Assembly (NCBI RefSeq): GCF_028767025.1
Contig: NZ_JAJQXX010000005.1
Coordinates: forward strand, 62,001-126,000
Direction of reading: 5' to 3'
Source of the DNA: Blautia sp. XA-2221
GTDB taxonomy: Bacteria > Bacillota > Clostridia > Lachnospirales > Lachnospiraceae
DNA: 64,000 nt
Shown: piece by piece, positions 26,697 through 36,068 of the stretch
How positions within the stretch are numbered: the stretch's first letter is position 1
Layout: every line of letters starts with the position of its first letter
The notes under the pieces: model-generated
Told to the model about the DNA's origin: nothing
Databases searched by the model: none
The model's input: the letters and a program-made list of their open reading frames with translations, nothing else
Made by a program: the position numbers and the translations under genes

Positions 26697-27062
26697 ATGG
26701 AGGAAAGACATTTAATCTGCATAGGCTGTCCGGTTGGCTGCGCCTTGACTGTAAAAACAGAACAGGGAGCAGTGATCTCTGTAGAGGGAAATACATGTAA
26801 GCGGGGAAGGATTTATGGAGAAAAAGAGGTAACAGCTCCGGCCAGAACTGTTACCACCACAGTAACAGTAACAGGCGGAAAAATCCCCGTAGTTTCTGTA
26901 AGAACAAAAACTGATATTCCAAAAGAAAAGATTTTTGACTGCATCAGGGTGCTGAAAAACATCCAGGTTCCGGCGCCGGTATATACAGGAGATGTCGTAC
27001 TTGCTGATGTGGCAGGAACCGGAGTGGATGTAGTCGCCACAAAAACAGTGGAATTACAGTAG
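26697..27062 (+). CDS. DUF1667 protein, third subunit of the GlpABC-like set
   Basis: A 121-residue protein with an N-terminal CIGCPVGC motif (residues 9-16) plus a further Cys in GNTCKRG, a likely Fe-S or metal site. The rest is beta-rich. DUF1667 proteins are regularly encoded behind paired FAD oxidoreductases of this kind in Clostridia. Its role as electron-transfer subunit is inferred. It is the last gene of the operon; no clear terminator follows before the hemA promoter. Confidence 0.82.
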   Translation: MEERHLICIGCPVGCALTVKTEQGAVISVEGNTCKRGRIYGEKEVTAPARTVTTTVTVTGGKIPVVSVRTKTDIPKEKIFDCIRVLKNIQVPAPVYTGDVVLADVAGTGVDVVATKTVELQ

Positions 27063-27111
27063 CTGTTTAACGGAGCGGACCGTGATATTTGGGGAAAAAT
27101 GTTCGCCAGCA

Positions 27112-27140
27112 TTGACATTGAGCGTTGTAATGTTTATCAT
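27112..27140 (+). promoter_or_regulatory. Promoter of the hem/cob operon
   Basis: TTGACA (27112-27117), 17-nt spacer, TATCAT (27135-27140). The leader to hemA is about 73 nt. No cobalamin riboswitch was recognised. Confidence 0.75.
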
Positions 27141-27219
27141 AAAGAATAGTATGTTCAGTGGACAGATATATAAGCTTTGAGGCATCTGGAGATATGTCTG
27201 AACAAAAAGGAGAAACATT

Positions 27220-28449
27220 ATGACCATTTCCATGATTGGAATAGATCACGGTCGTGCGCCGGTTGATATCAGGGCATTATTTGCCTTTACAAAGAAAAAC
27301 GCAGGGGAAGCTATGGAAAAGCTGAAACATACAGCGGGGGTACATGGCTGTGTGATTCTTTCTACCTGCAACCGCCTGGAAATCTGGGCAAGTCATGAAG
27401 AAGATCAGGAGATTTCCCTGTATCAGTGCCTTTGTCAGTTAAAAGGGGTGCAGGAAACCTCCTATGAAAAATATTTTGTAACACGAAAAAATAAAGAGGC
27501 GGCAGCTCACCTGTTTTATCTGGCAGGGGGGCTGAAGTCTCAGATTCTGGGAGAAGATCAGATCCTGACTCAGATCAAGGATGCTCTGAATCTTGCCAGA
27601 GAACATTTTACCTCGGACAGTGTGTTGGAGGTTCTTTTCCGTATGGCAGTAACAGCAGGTAAAAAGATAAAGACAGAGGCGCCTCTTGCTCATGGAAATC
27701 CTTCCGTGATCCATCAGGCAGTCTGTTCTCTGAAAGCTCAGGGCTATGAAATAAAAGGGAAAACCTGTATGGTTATCGGAAACGGAGAAATGGGAAAGGT
27801 TGCCGCCCAGACGCTCCGTGAATCAGGGGCTGATGTAACGGTTACAGTACGCCAGTACCGAAGCGGGATTGTGGAGATCCCGGAGGGATGTAAAAGGATC
27901 AATTATGGAGAACGGATGGCGTATCTTCCGAAATGTGATCTTGTTGTCAGCGCAACTGCAAGTCCTAATTTTACATTAAGAGAAGATCAGTTTTCTGATA
28001 TTGATCTTCCGGAGAAGCTGATCCTTGTGGATCTGGCAGTACCCAGGGATATTGACCCTGCTCTTGGAAGGCGGAAAGGCATCAGCCTTTATGACATGGA
28101 CAGCTTTCATTCGTCTGAAATATCTTCCGAGCAAAGTGAAAGTATCCGGAAGGCAGAACAGATCGTAAAAGAGCAGCTGGAGGAGTTTTATCAGTGGCTG
28201 GAGGGCCGCGATGTGATTCCAAGGATTCAGGAGATCAGAGAGGATGCGGTACAGGATCTGAACCTGCGTATCGAAAAAATTCTGAAAAAAACACCTATGG
28301 AACAAAAGGACAGAGAAAGCCTTCTTGAAGCGGTGGATACTGCTGCCGGAAAGGTTGTGAATAAACTGATCTTCGGTTTAAGAGACAGCCTGAATCAGGA
28401 ACTTTTTCTGGAATGTGTGGCCGGATTGGAGAAGCTTTATGAAGACTAA
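27220..28449 (+). CDS. hemA: Glutamyl-tRNA reductase
   Basis: A 409-residue enzyme reducing Glu-tRNA to glutamate-1-semialdehyde, the first step of C5 tetrapyrrole synthesis. The catalytic Cys is in STCNRLE (about residue 50) and the NADPH site in MVIGNGEMGKVA (about 186). A C-terminal helical dimerisation domain is present. AAGGAG precedes ATG 27220. It overlaps the next gene by 11 nt and heads a six-gene tetrapyrrole operon. Confidence 0.95.
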   Translation: MTISMIGIDHGRAPVDIRALFAFTKKNAGEAMEKLKHTAGVHGCVILSTCNRLEIWASHEEDQEISLYQCLCQLKGVQETSYEKYFVTRKNKEAAAHLFYLAGGLKSQILGEDQILTQIKDALNLAREHFTSDSVLEVLFRMAVTAGKKIKTEAPLAHGNPSVIHQAVCSLKAQGYEIKGKTCMVIGNGEMGKVAAQTLRESGADVTVTVRQYRSGIVEIPEGCKRINYGERMAYLPKCDLVVSATASPNFTLREDQFSDIDLPEKLILVDLAVPRDIDPALGRRKGISLYDMDSFHSSEISSEQSESIRKAEQIVKEQLEEFYQWLEGRDVIPRIQEIREDAVQDLNLRIEKILKKTPMEQKDRESLLEAVDTAAGKVVNKLIFGLRDSLNQELFLECVAGLEKLYED

Positions 28450-28918
28450 AAGATATTTTCCCATGTTTATAGATCTTTCAGACAAAAATGTGGTGGTAGT
28501 GGGCGGAGGCAATATTGCCACCCGGAGAGTTAAGACGCTGCTTCAGTTTACGAGAAATGTAACGGCGATTGCCCCAAAGGTAACTGAGGAGCTTCGGGGG
28601 CTTGGTACAGCAGGTTATGTAAATCTGATCACCCGTCCTGTAAAACGTTCGGATTTTCAGATGGCATATATGGTGATCGCAGCTACCAACGACTGGAAAC
28701 TGAATGATGAAATCTATCGTGTCTGTAAAGAAGAGGGCATTTATGTGAATATTGCGGACGATAAGAGCAAATGTGATTTTTACTTTCCGGGAATTTATAT
28801 GAAGGATGAAATGGTAGTTGGGATCACTGCAAGCGGACTGGATCATCACAAGGCAAAAAAAGTCCGGATCGCTATTCAGAAAGCCATGGAGGAAGCATCG
28901 GAAAATGACAAAGAATAA
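28439..28918 (+). CDS. Precorrin-2 dehydrogenase (siroheme synthase N-terminal type)
   Basis: A 159-residue NAD-dependent enzyme oxidising precorrin-2 to sirohydrochlorin, with the Rossmann site VVVVGGGNIATRR (about residues 16-28). It corresponds to SirC/Met8p or the N-terminal part of CysG, and lacks the methyltransferase domain, which is encoded two genes downstream. Start is ATG 28439, inside the end of hemA, with GGAG upstream. Ferrochelatase activity is possible but not shown. Confidence 0.88.
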   Translation: MKTKRYFPMFIDLSDKNVVVVGGGNIATRRVKTLLQFTRNVTAIAPKVTEELRGLGTAGYVNLITRPVKRSDFQMAYMVIAATNDWKLNDEIYRVCKEEGIYVNIADDKSKCDFYFPGIYMKDEMVVGITASGLDHHKAKKVRIAIQKAMEEASENDKE

Positions 28919-29807
28919 AATAATCATCGGAAGCAGAGAAAGCGCTCTGGCAGTACTGCAGAGTGAGATGGTAAAAAGCTTTCTCAATAAAAATCATCCG
29001 GAATTACATACAGAAATCCTGACAATGAAAACCACAGGTGACAAGATTCTTGACCGAACTCTTGATAAGATCGGAGGAAAAGGACTTTTTGTAAAAGAAC
29101 TTGATCTGGCTCTTATGGAAAAACGGTCAGATATTTCTGTTCACAGCCTGAAGGATATGCCTATGGAAGTTCCTTCTGAGCTTCCGCTTCTGGCTTTTTC
29201 CAAAAGAGAAGATCCCAGAGATGTTCTTGTTCTTCCAAAGGGCGTGGATCATCTGGATAAAAAGAAGCCTCTGGGATGTTCCAGCCTTCGCAGAACCTTG
29301 CAGCTGAAAGAGCTTTACCCGGATATGGATGTGAAAAGTATCCGGGGAAATCTTCAGACAAGACTTCGGAAACTGGATGAAGGAGAGTATGCGGGTCTGA
29401 TCCTTGCGGCAGCAGGACTGAAACGTCTGGGGCTGGAAAACAGAATCAGCCGTTACTTTACAGTGGAAGAGATGCTTCCTGCAGCCGGTCAGGGAATTCT
29501 GGCAGTTCAGGGAAGGGCAGAGGAAGACTATTCCTGTCTGGAAGGATACTGTGACAGAGAGGCCTGGGTGTGCGGAACTGCGGAAAGAGCTTATGTAAAA
29601 TATCTGGACGGCGGCTGCTCTTCTCCTGTGGCTGCCTATGGAGAGCTTCGTGGGGACAGGCTGCTGCTTCGGGGGCTTTATTACAGAGAAGAAGACGGGG
29701 CATATATAAAGGGCCAGCTGGAAGGTGATCCTTTAAGAGCAGAGGAGCTGGGTATCACTCTTGCAGAACATCTGAAAGAATCCATGGAAAAAGGAGAGTC
29801 ATCATGA
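28905..29807 (+). CDS. hemC: Hydroxymethylbilane synthase
   Basis: A 300-residue porphobilinogen deaminase. The N-terminus IIIGSRESALAVLQ is conserved and the dipyrromethane-cofactor Cys lies in DGGCSSPVAAYG (about residue 237). Start is ATG 28905, overlapping the preceding gene by 14 nt, with GGAGGA about 11 nt upstream. It passes hydroxymethylbilane to the HemD domain encoded next. Confidence 0.94.
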   Translation: MTKNKIIIGSRESALAVLQSEMVKSFLNKNHPELHTEILTMKTTGDKILDRTLDKIGGKGLFVKELDLALMEKRSDISVHSLKDMPMEVPSELPLLAFSKREDPRDVLVLPKGVDHLDKKKPLGCSSLRRTLQLKELYPDMDVKSIRGNLQTRLRKLDEGEYAGLILAAAGLKRLGLENRISRYFTVEEMLPAAGQGILAVQGRAEEDYSCLEGYCDREAWVCGTAERAYVKYLDGGCSSPVAAYGELRGDRLLLRGLYYREEDGAYIKGQLEGDPLRAEELGITLAEHLKESMEKGESS

Positions 29808-31318
29808 GTATTGGAAAAGTATGGCTGGTAGGTGCAGGTCCGGGAGACGCCGGACTTTTTACTCTGAAAGGCCTTGAGGTTCTTAATCAAGCGGAAGTAG
29901 TTGTATATGACAGCTTGGTAGGACAGGGCGTTCTTACAAAAATCCCGGACGGCGCAAGACTGATCTATGTAGGAAAACGGGCAGATAAGCATACACTTCC
30001 TCAGGAACAGATCAATCAGGTGCTTCTGGAGGAAGCGCAGAAAGGATTCCGCGTGGTGCGCCTTAAAGGGGGAGATCCCTTTCTGTTTGGAAGAGGAGGA
30101 GAGGAGCTGGAGCTTCTTACCGAGCATGGGATCCCTTATGAGATTGTTCCCGGAGTAACTTCTTCGCTGGCAGTTCCGGCCTATAACGGAATTCCTGTGA
30201 CACACAGAGATTTTTGTTCTTCTCTTCATATTATTACCGGTCATAGAAGAGCAGGAAAAGAGTATGACATTAATTTCCGGGCTCTTGTAGATACAAAGGG
30301 TACGCTTGTATTTTTGATGGGAGTGGCTGCCCTTCATGATATCTGTCAGGGACTTCTGGATGAGGGAATGGATCCGGAAATGCCCGCTGCGATTCTCCAG
30401 AAAGGAACCACAGCAGGACAGAAAAAAATTATAGCCACAGTCAGCACTCTGGAAACAGAGGTAAAACGTCAGGGGATCGAGACGCCTGCCATTATCGTGG
30501 TAGGAAAGGTCTGCGCCCTTGCAGATGAATTTAACTGGTATGAAAAGCTTCCTCTGATGGGCTGGAAGGTACTTGTTACAAGACCGAAAAACAGAAGCTC
30601 CCGCACTACAGAGCTTTTAAGAGAAAAGGGAGCTGAGGTTCTGGAGCTTCCTTCTATCCGGACTGAGGCTCTGGAAGATCAGACTGCGCTTTATCAGGCG
30701 CTGGATCACATTTCAGATTATCAGTGGGCTGTATTTACCAGCCCTACAGGAGCAGAGATCTTTTTGGATGAGCTGAAACGCCGCAGAATGGATATCCGCA
30801 GTCTTGCCGGGATCCGTCTTGCAGCAATCGGTCAGGGAACCGGAAAGGTTCTGGAGGACAGAGGTCTGCTTACAGACCTGATACCTGAGATTTATGACGG
30901 AGACTGCCTGGGTGAAACGCTTGCAAAAGAACTGAAAGGCGGAGAGAGAATCCTGATCCCCAGAGCAAAAAAAGGAAATGAGAATCTGGTGAGGCTTCTT
31001 AAGGAGGCAGGCGGTATTGTTGACGATATCCCCACCTATGAAACTCTTTATGAGAGCAGCAGTCTTATTGACATAAAAAAAGAAATCACTGACAAAAATA
31101 TAGACTGTGTGGTATTTACCAGTGCGTCTACCGTGAAAGGTTTTGCGGAAAGCACACCGGGCGCTGATTATACAGGGCTTACTGCCGCCTGCATCGGAAA
31201 GCAGACAAAGGCAGCGGCAGATGAACTGGGAATGGATACTTATATGGCAGAAAAAGCTACTATCGAACATCTGATCCGACTGGTAGAAGAAATAAAACAC
31301 AAAAAGGAAAGAGAGTGA
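29804..31318 (+). CDS. cobA/hemD: Fused uroporphyrinogen-III methyltransferase / uroporphyrinogen-III synthase
   Basis: A 504-residue two-domain fusion. Residues 1-245 are the SAM-dependent methyltransferase (GAGPGDAGLFTLKG, KGGDPFLFGRGGEE) making precorrin-2. Residues about 250-504 are the HemD domain that closes the macrocycle. Order in the protein is the reverse of the reaction order. The start overlaps hemC as ATGA. The fusion is common in Clostridia. It directs flux to siroheme and B12 rather than protoheme. Confidence 0.94.
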   Translation: MSIGKVWLVGAGPGDAGLFTLKGLEVLNQAEVVVYDSLVGQGVLTKIPDGARLIYVGKRADKHTLPQEQINQVLLEEAQKGFRVVRLKGGDPFLFGRGGEELELLTEHGIPYEIVPGVTSSLAVPAYNGIPVTHRDFCSSLHIITGHRRAGKEYDINFRALVDTKGTLVFLMGVAALHDICQGLLDEGMDPEMPAAILQKGTTAGQKKIIATVSTLETEVKRQGIETPAIIVVGKVCALADEFNWYEKLPLMGWKVLVTRPKNRSSRTTELLREKGAEVLELPSIRTEALEDQTALYQALDHISDYQWAVFTSPTGAEIFLDELKRRRMDIRSLAGIRLAAIGQGTGKVLEDRGLLTDLIPEIYDGDCLGETLAKELKGGERILIPRAKKGNENLVRLLKEAGGIVDDIPTYETLYESSSLIDIKKEITDKNIDCVVFTSASTVKGFAESTPGADYTGLTAACIGKQTKAAADELGMDTYMAEKATIEHLIRLVEEIKHKKERE

Positions 31319-31323
31319 GAAAC

Positions 31324-32307
31324 ATGGATTTAATCCAGAGACCAAGAAGACTGAGAGGCAGTGAGACACTGAGAAAAATGGTAAGAGAGACAAGAATTGA
31401 CAAGTCCTCTCTTATTTATCCTCTGTTTGTCCGGGAAGGACATAATATAGAAGAGGAAATTCCGTCCATGGAAGGTCAGTTCCGCTACAGTGTGGACCGT
31501 CTTCCCTATGAACTGGAAAGACTTTCAAAGGCCGGTGTAAGCAGCATTATGCTGTTTGGCATTCCGGATCACAAGGATGAGATGGGAAGCGGAGCCTATG
31601 CGGAAAACGGAATTGTTCAGAAGGCTCTTCGGGAAGCAAAAAGCCAGTTTCCGGATATGTATTATATTACTGACGTATGTATGTGCGAATACACCTCTCA
31701 CGGACACTGCGGCGTACTCTGCGGTCACGAAGTAGAGAATGACGCCACCCTTGAACTTCTTTCCAGAACTGCTCTTTCTCATGTAGAAGCAGGTGCCGAT
31801 ATGGTTGCGCCTTCAGATATGATGGATGGTCGTGTGCGCGCGATCCGTCAGTGCCTTGACAAAAACGGACATAAGGAAACACCGATCATGTCATATGCGG
31901 TAAAATATGCGTCTGCTTTTTACGGACCGTTCCGTGACGCAGCCGGTTCAGCGCCTGCGTTCGGTGACAGAAAAAGTTACCAGATGGATTATCATAACCG
32001 CCGGGAGGGCATGAAGGAGGCTCTTACGGATATTGAAGAGGGCGCTGACATTATTATGATCAAGCCTGCCATGTCCTATCTTGATATGGTTTCCGAGGTA
32101 CATAAAGCAACAAATGTTCCGATTGCAGCCTACAGCGTAAGCGGTGAGTATGCTATGGTAAAGGCCGCTGCAAAAATGGGGTGGATCGAAGAGGACAAGG
32201 TTGTCTGTGAAATGGCTGCCAGCGCCTATCGTGCAGGAGTTCAGATCTATCTTACCTATTATGCAAAAGAACTTGCAGGATTTATTGACGAAGGGAGAAT
32301 CGGTTGA
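31324..32307 (+). CDS. hemB: Delta-aminolevulinic acid dehydratase
   Basis: A 327-residue porphobilinogen synthase. The zinc-site cysteines are in DVCMCEYTSHGHCG. The two Schiff-base lysines lie in SYAVKYASAFYGPFRD and in MIKPAMSYLD. Start is ATG 31324 (MDLIQRPRRLR, the conserved start); a GTG at 31315 also opens the frame. It overlaps cobA/hemD only if the GTG is used. Its TGA overlaps the hemL ATG by one base. Confidence 0.94.
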   Translation: MDLIQRPRRLRGSETLRKMVRETRIDKSSLIYPLFVREGHNIEEEIPSMEGQFRYSVDRLPYELERLSKAGVSSIMLFGIPDHKDEMGSGAYAENGIVQKALREAKSQFPDMYYITDVCMCEYTSHGHCGVLCGHEVENDATLELLSRTALSHVEAGADMVAPSDMMDGRVRAIRQCLDKNGHKETPIMSYAVKYASAFYGPFRDAAGSAPAFGDRKSYQMDYHNRREGMKEALTDIEEGADIIMIKPAMSYLDMVSEVHKATNVPIAAYSVSGEYAMVKAAAKMGWIEEDKVVCEMAASAYRAGVQIYLTYYAKELAGFIDEGRIG

Positions 32308-33599
32308 TGACAAAATCAGAGGAATTATTTAACCGCGCAGTAAAAAGGATTCCGGGAGGTGTCAACAGTCCGGTACGCGCTTACGGAGCCATTGGAGAAG
32401 CGCCCAGATTTATTGACCATGCGGACGGATGTTATATTTATGATGCAGACGGGAACCGATATATCGATTACATTGATTCCTGGGGGCCGATGATCCTTGG
32501 ACACAACTTTCCGGAGATCCGGGAGGCTGTTTTAAAAGCCTGTGAAAAAGGTCTGAGTTTTGGCTGCGCTACAGAGGTTGAGGTTGAGATGGCAGAGTTT
32601 ATCTGCGAACATCTTCCCCACGTGGAAATGGTCCGTATGGTAAACTCCGGCACAGAGGCAGTGATGAGCGCTGTCCGTGCAGCCAGAGGATTTACAGGAA
32701 GAAGTAAGATCATTAAATTTGCCGGCTGCTATCACGGACACAGTGATGCGCTTCTTGTAAGCGCAGGCTCCGGCGTTATGACAAGCGGTGTTCCGGACAG
32801 CGCAGGAGTTCCTGCAGGCTGCACGCAGGATACCATGACTGCAGTATACAATAATCTGGACAGTGTAAAAACACTGATGGAGCAGGCAAAGGATCAGGTG
32901 GCGGCAGTGATCGTGGAGCCGGTAGCTGCCAATATGGGAGTAGTTCTTCCGGATGAAGGATTTCTTCAGGGACTTCGTGATCTCTGTGACAAAAATAACG
33001 CGCTTCTGATCTTTGACGAGGTAATCACAGGTTTCCGCCTCGCTTTTGGCGGAGCGGCTGAATATTTTGGCGTAAAACCGGATATGGTTACTTACGGCAA
33101 GATCATAGGCGCAGGAATGCCGGTAGGTGCTTATGGCGGAAGAAAGGAAATTATGGAAATGGTTTCTCCGTCAGGTCCGGTATATCAGGCAGGAACTTTA
33201 AGTGGAAATCCGGTTGCAATGGCAGCAGGACTTACTCAGCTGAAATATCTTTATGCTCATCCGGAGGTTTATACAGGACTTGAGAAAAAAGGGAAACTGC
33301 TTTATGAAGGAATGAAAGATCTTGCAGAAAAAGCAGGACTTACCTGCCATCTGAACCATATTTCTTCTCTTGGAAGTATTTTCTTTACAGGAGAAAAGGT
33401 CTGTGATTATACTTCTGCAAAAACTTCTGACACAAAAGCCTTTGCAAACTATTTTCTGGCAATGTTAAACGGAGGCGTTCATCTGGCTCCGTCTCAGTTT
33501 GAGGCAATGTTCTTATCTGACGCACATTCAGAGGATGTGCTCCATGAGACACTGAATGTATTTTCAAAAGTTCTGGCAAAGGGAAATTTATATGAATAA
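32307..33599 (+). CDS. hemL: Glutamate-1-semialdehyde 2,1-aminomutase
   Basis: A 430-residue class III PLP aminotransferase making delta-aminolevulinate. Conserved N-terminal PGGVNSPVRA, cofactor motif DEVITGFR, and PLP lysine in TYGKIIGAGMPVG (about residue 265). Start is ATG 32307 with AAGGGAGA 8 nt upstream; the adjacent TTG 32304 is less likely. It ends 7 nt inside aroC. Confidence 0.95.
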   Translation: MTKSEELFNRAVKRIPGGVNSPVRAYGAIGEAPRFIDHADGCYIYDADGNRYIDYIDSWGPMILGHNFPEIREAVLKACEKGLSFGCATEVEVEMAEFICEHLPHVEMVRMVNSGTEAVMSAVRAARGFTGRSKIIKFAGCYHGHSDALLVSAGSGVMTSGVPDSAGVPAGCTQDTMTAVYNNLDSVKTLMEQAKDQVAAVIVEPVAANMGVVLPDEGFLQGLRDLCDKNNALLIFDEVITGFRLAFGGAAEYFGVKPDMVTYGKIIGAGMPVGAYGGRKEIMEMVSPSGPVYQAGTLSGNPVAMAAGLTQLKYLYAHPEVYTGLEKKGKLLYEGMKDLAEKAGLTCHLNHISSLGSIFFTGEKVCDYTSAKTSDTKAFANYFLAMLNGGVHLAPSQFEAMFLSDAHSEDVLHETLNVFSKVLAKGNLYE

Positions 33600-34686
33600 A
33601 TCTACATTTGGAAAACTTTTTACAGTAACAACCTGGGGCGAATCCCATGGAAAAGCTTTGGGGGCAGTGGTGGACGGATGTCCGGCAGGACTGGAACTGG
33701 ATGAAAGCCACATCCAGAAATATCTTAACCGCCGTAAACCGGGACAGAGCCGTTATACCACAGCCAGAAAAGAGGGAGATCAGGTAGAAATTTTATCCGG
33801 AGTTTTTGAGGGCAGAACAACCGGAACCCCTGTTTCTCTGATGGTGAGAAATATGGATCAGAGATCCGGGGATTACGGTAATATTGCTTATTCCTACCGC
33901 CCGGGCCATGCGGATTTTACCTTTGATTCCAAGTATGGCTTCCGTGATTACCGGGGAGGCGGACGCTCATCAGGAAGAGAAACAGTTGGAAGAGTGGCGG
34001 CAGGGGCTGTTGCTATTAAATTTCTGGAATCGCTGGGTATTTCTTTCTGTACCTACACAAAATCTATCGGACCGGTAGTGATCACAGAATTTCACCCGGA
34101 AGAAATTGAAAACAATGCCTTTTATATGCCGGATAAAAACGCTGCAGAAAAAGCAGGCGTTTACCTGGAACAGTGCATGAAAGAACAGGACAGCGCAGGC
34201 GGGATCATTGAGTGCCGGATCAAGGGAGTCCCTGCAGGACTTGGAAGCCCGGTGTTTGAAAAACTGGATGCTGTGCTTGCTCAGGCTGTTATGTCCGTCG
34301 GCGCTGTAAAAGGTGTGGAGATCGGAGAGGGTTTCCATGTGGCGCAGATGAAAGGTTCTCAGGATAATGACGGATTTGCGGCTTCCGAAAAAGGCATTGT
34401 CAAAACCTCTAACCATGCAGGAGGAATCATGGGGGGAATCAGTGACGGAAGCGAAATTTTTCTGCGGGCAGCCATTAAGCCCACTCCCTCCGTAAGCCAG
34501 CCGCAGGAAACGGTGACAGATAAAGGACAAAATATTTCCCTGGAGATCCACGGACGTCATGATCCTGTGATCGTGCCGCGGGCAGTGGTGGTAATAGAGT
34601 CTATGTGCGCTCTTGCTATTTCAGACGCTCTTCTTTGCAATATGGGGGCAAGACTGGATAAAGTGCAGGAATTTTATAAAAGGTAA
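33592..34686 (+). CDS. aroC: Chorismate synthase
   Basis: A 364-residue FMN-dependent enzyme that makes chorismate from EPSP. Conserved TTWGESHGKALGAV, GGGRSSGRET and the C-terminal RHDPVIVPRA are all present. Start is ATG 33592 (MNKSTFG), overlapping the hemL stop; the frame from 33556 adds residues that lie in hemL. The other shikimate genes here (aroA, tyrA) are 15 kb away on the minus strand. folC follows, linking chorismate to folate. Confidence 0.95.
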   Translation: MNKSTFGKLFTVTTWGESHGKALGAVVDGCPAGLELDESHIQKYLNRRKPGQSRYTTARKEGDQVEILSGVFEGRTTGTPVSLMVRNMDQRSGDYGNIAYSYRPGHADFTFDSKYGFRDYRGGGRSSGRETVGRVAAGAVAIKFLESLGISFCTYTKSIGPVVITEFHPEEIENNAFYMPDKNAAEKAGVYLEQCMKEQDSAGGIIECRIKGVPAGLGSPVFEKLDAVLAQAVMSVGAVKGVEIGEGFHVAQMKGSQDNDGFAASEKGIVKTSNHAGGIMGGISDGSEIFLRAAIKPTPSVSQPQETVTDKGQNISLEIHGRHDPVIVPRAVVVIESMCALAISDALLCNMGARLDKVQEFYKR

Positions 34687-34707
34687 AGGATTACGGAAGG
34701 AGCAGAC

Positions 34708-36009
34708 ATGAACTACGAAGAAGCAAGAAGTTATCTGGATCAGATATCAAAAGGCGGAAGTGTGCTTGGTCTTGATAATATGATAGAGCTTTTAAACAGG
34801 CTGGGAAATCCTCAGGACAGGCTGAAATTTATTCATATTGCAGGAACCAACGGCAAAGGTTCTGTTCTGGCGTATCTTTCTACCATTCTTACAGAAGCCG
34901 GATACCGTACAGGAAGATACATCTCCCCGGTGCTTTTTTCCTACAGAGAAAAAATCCAGGTAGATGGAAAAATAATCGGACGGGAAGATCTGGCCCGCCT
35001 TACCACAGTGGTAAAAAATGCGGTTGAAAATATGAAAGAAGAACAGGTGGGAGAGCCGACGATTTTTGAGGTGGAAACTGCTTTGTCATTTCTTTACTTT
35101 CTGGAACAGAACTGTGATATTGTTGTGCTGGAAACAGGGCTTGGCGGAGCTTTGGATGCTACAAATGTAATTAAGACTCCTGTTTTGGAAGTAATCGCTT
35201 CTGTCAGCATGGATCACATGGATTTTCTGGGAGATACCCTGGATAAAATCGCGCTGCAGAAAGCAGGTATTATCAAGCCCCATACACGGGTTGCCTCTGC
35301 TTTGCAGAAACCGGAGGCCATGAAAGTAATTGAGGAAGTCTGCAGGAAACAGGAATGTATTCTACAGACAGCAAATCCAGGACAGATGACAGAGGTTTCG
35401 CACAGTTATGACAGACAGAAGTTTTCCTATAAGCAATGGAAGGATATGGAAATCTCCCTGATGGGAAGCTACCAGATCATAAATGCCGCTCTTGCGCTGG
35501 AATCTGTGGAAGCCCTCAGAAGTCTGGGATATTTACTTACCGATCAGGTTGTTTATAAAGGAATGAAAAGAGCTGTGTGGAGAGGGCGTTTTACTGTGAT
35601 CTCCAGAGAACCGGTGATCGTTATGGATGGCGCTCACAATCCGGCAGCGGCAGAGGAGCTGAAAAAATCCCTGGAGCTTTATTTTCCGGACAGAAAGCTT
35701 TTTTATATTTTCGGCATGTTTCAGGATAAGGATTATCAGAAGGTAACAGAGATTACAGCTCCCCTTGCAGACCATATTATTACAGTGGAAACTCCGGATA
35801 ATCCCAGAGCGCTTTCTGCAAAGAAATTAAAAGCTGAAGTAGAAAAAATAAATCCTTCCGTAGAGGCAGCGGAAAGTATCCGCTCTGCAGTGAGAAAGAC
35901 TATGGAACAGGCAGAGGAAGATGATGTGATCGTAATTTTCGGCTCATTGTCCTTTTTGGGCGAGGCGGAACTTGCAGTGTCCAGATACAAAAAAGAAGAG
36001 GAAATATAA
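34708..36009 (+). CDS. folC: Folylpolyglutamate / dihydrofolate synthase
   Basis: A 433-residue Mur-ligase-family enzyme adding glutamates to folates. The P-loop is GTNGKGSVLAYL (about residue 47), the central ATPase motif ETGLGGALDATN is present, and the C-terminal domain begins about 300. Polyglutamated THF is the natural carrier in the methyl branch, which an acetogen needs in quantity. It is the last gene of the hem-aroC-folC run and is followed by a strong terminator. Confidence 0.93.
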   Translation: MNYEEARSYLDQISKGGSVLGLDNMIELLNRLGNPQDRLKFIHIAGTNGKGSVLAYLSTILTEAGYRTGRYISPVLFSYREKIQVDGKIIGREDLARLTTVVKNAVENMKEEQVGEPTIFEVETALSFLYFLEQNCDIVVLETGLGGALDATNVIKTPVLEVIASVSMDHMDFLGDTLDKIALQKAGIIKPHTRVASALQKPEAMKVIEEVCRKQECILQTANPGQMTEVSHSYDRQKFSYKQWKDMEISLMGSYQIINAALALESVEALRSLGYLLTDQVVYKGMKRAVWRGRFTVISREPVIVMDGAHNPAAAEELKKSLELYFPDRKLFYIFGMFQDKDYQKVTEITAPLADHIITVETPDNPRALSAKKLKAEVEKINPSVEAAESIRSAVRKTMEQAEEDDVIVIFGSLSFLGEAELAVSRYKKEEEI

Positions 36010-36015
36010 AATATG

Positions 36016-36067
36016 ATCCCGGCGTGATTCCTGCCTGTGATACAGGAATGATGGCCGGGATTTTGTT
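36016..36067. terminator. Terminator between folC and the aldehyde dehydrogenase gene
   Basis: ATCCCGGC (36016-36023) pairs with GCCGGGAT (36054-36061), with an inner CCTG/CAGG helix, then TTTGTTTTT. It ends at the stop of the convergent gene. Confidence 0.85.
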
Positions 36068-36068
36068 T

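Noticed and set aside
27062-27220. Cobalamin riboswitch upstream of hemA
   Set aside because: No B12-box-like sequence or long structured leader is visible; the predicted leader is only about 73 nt.
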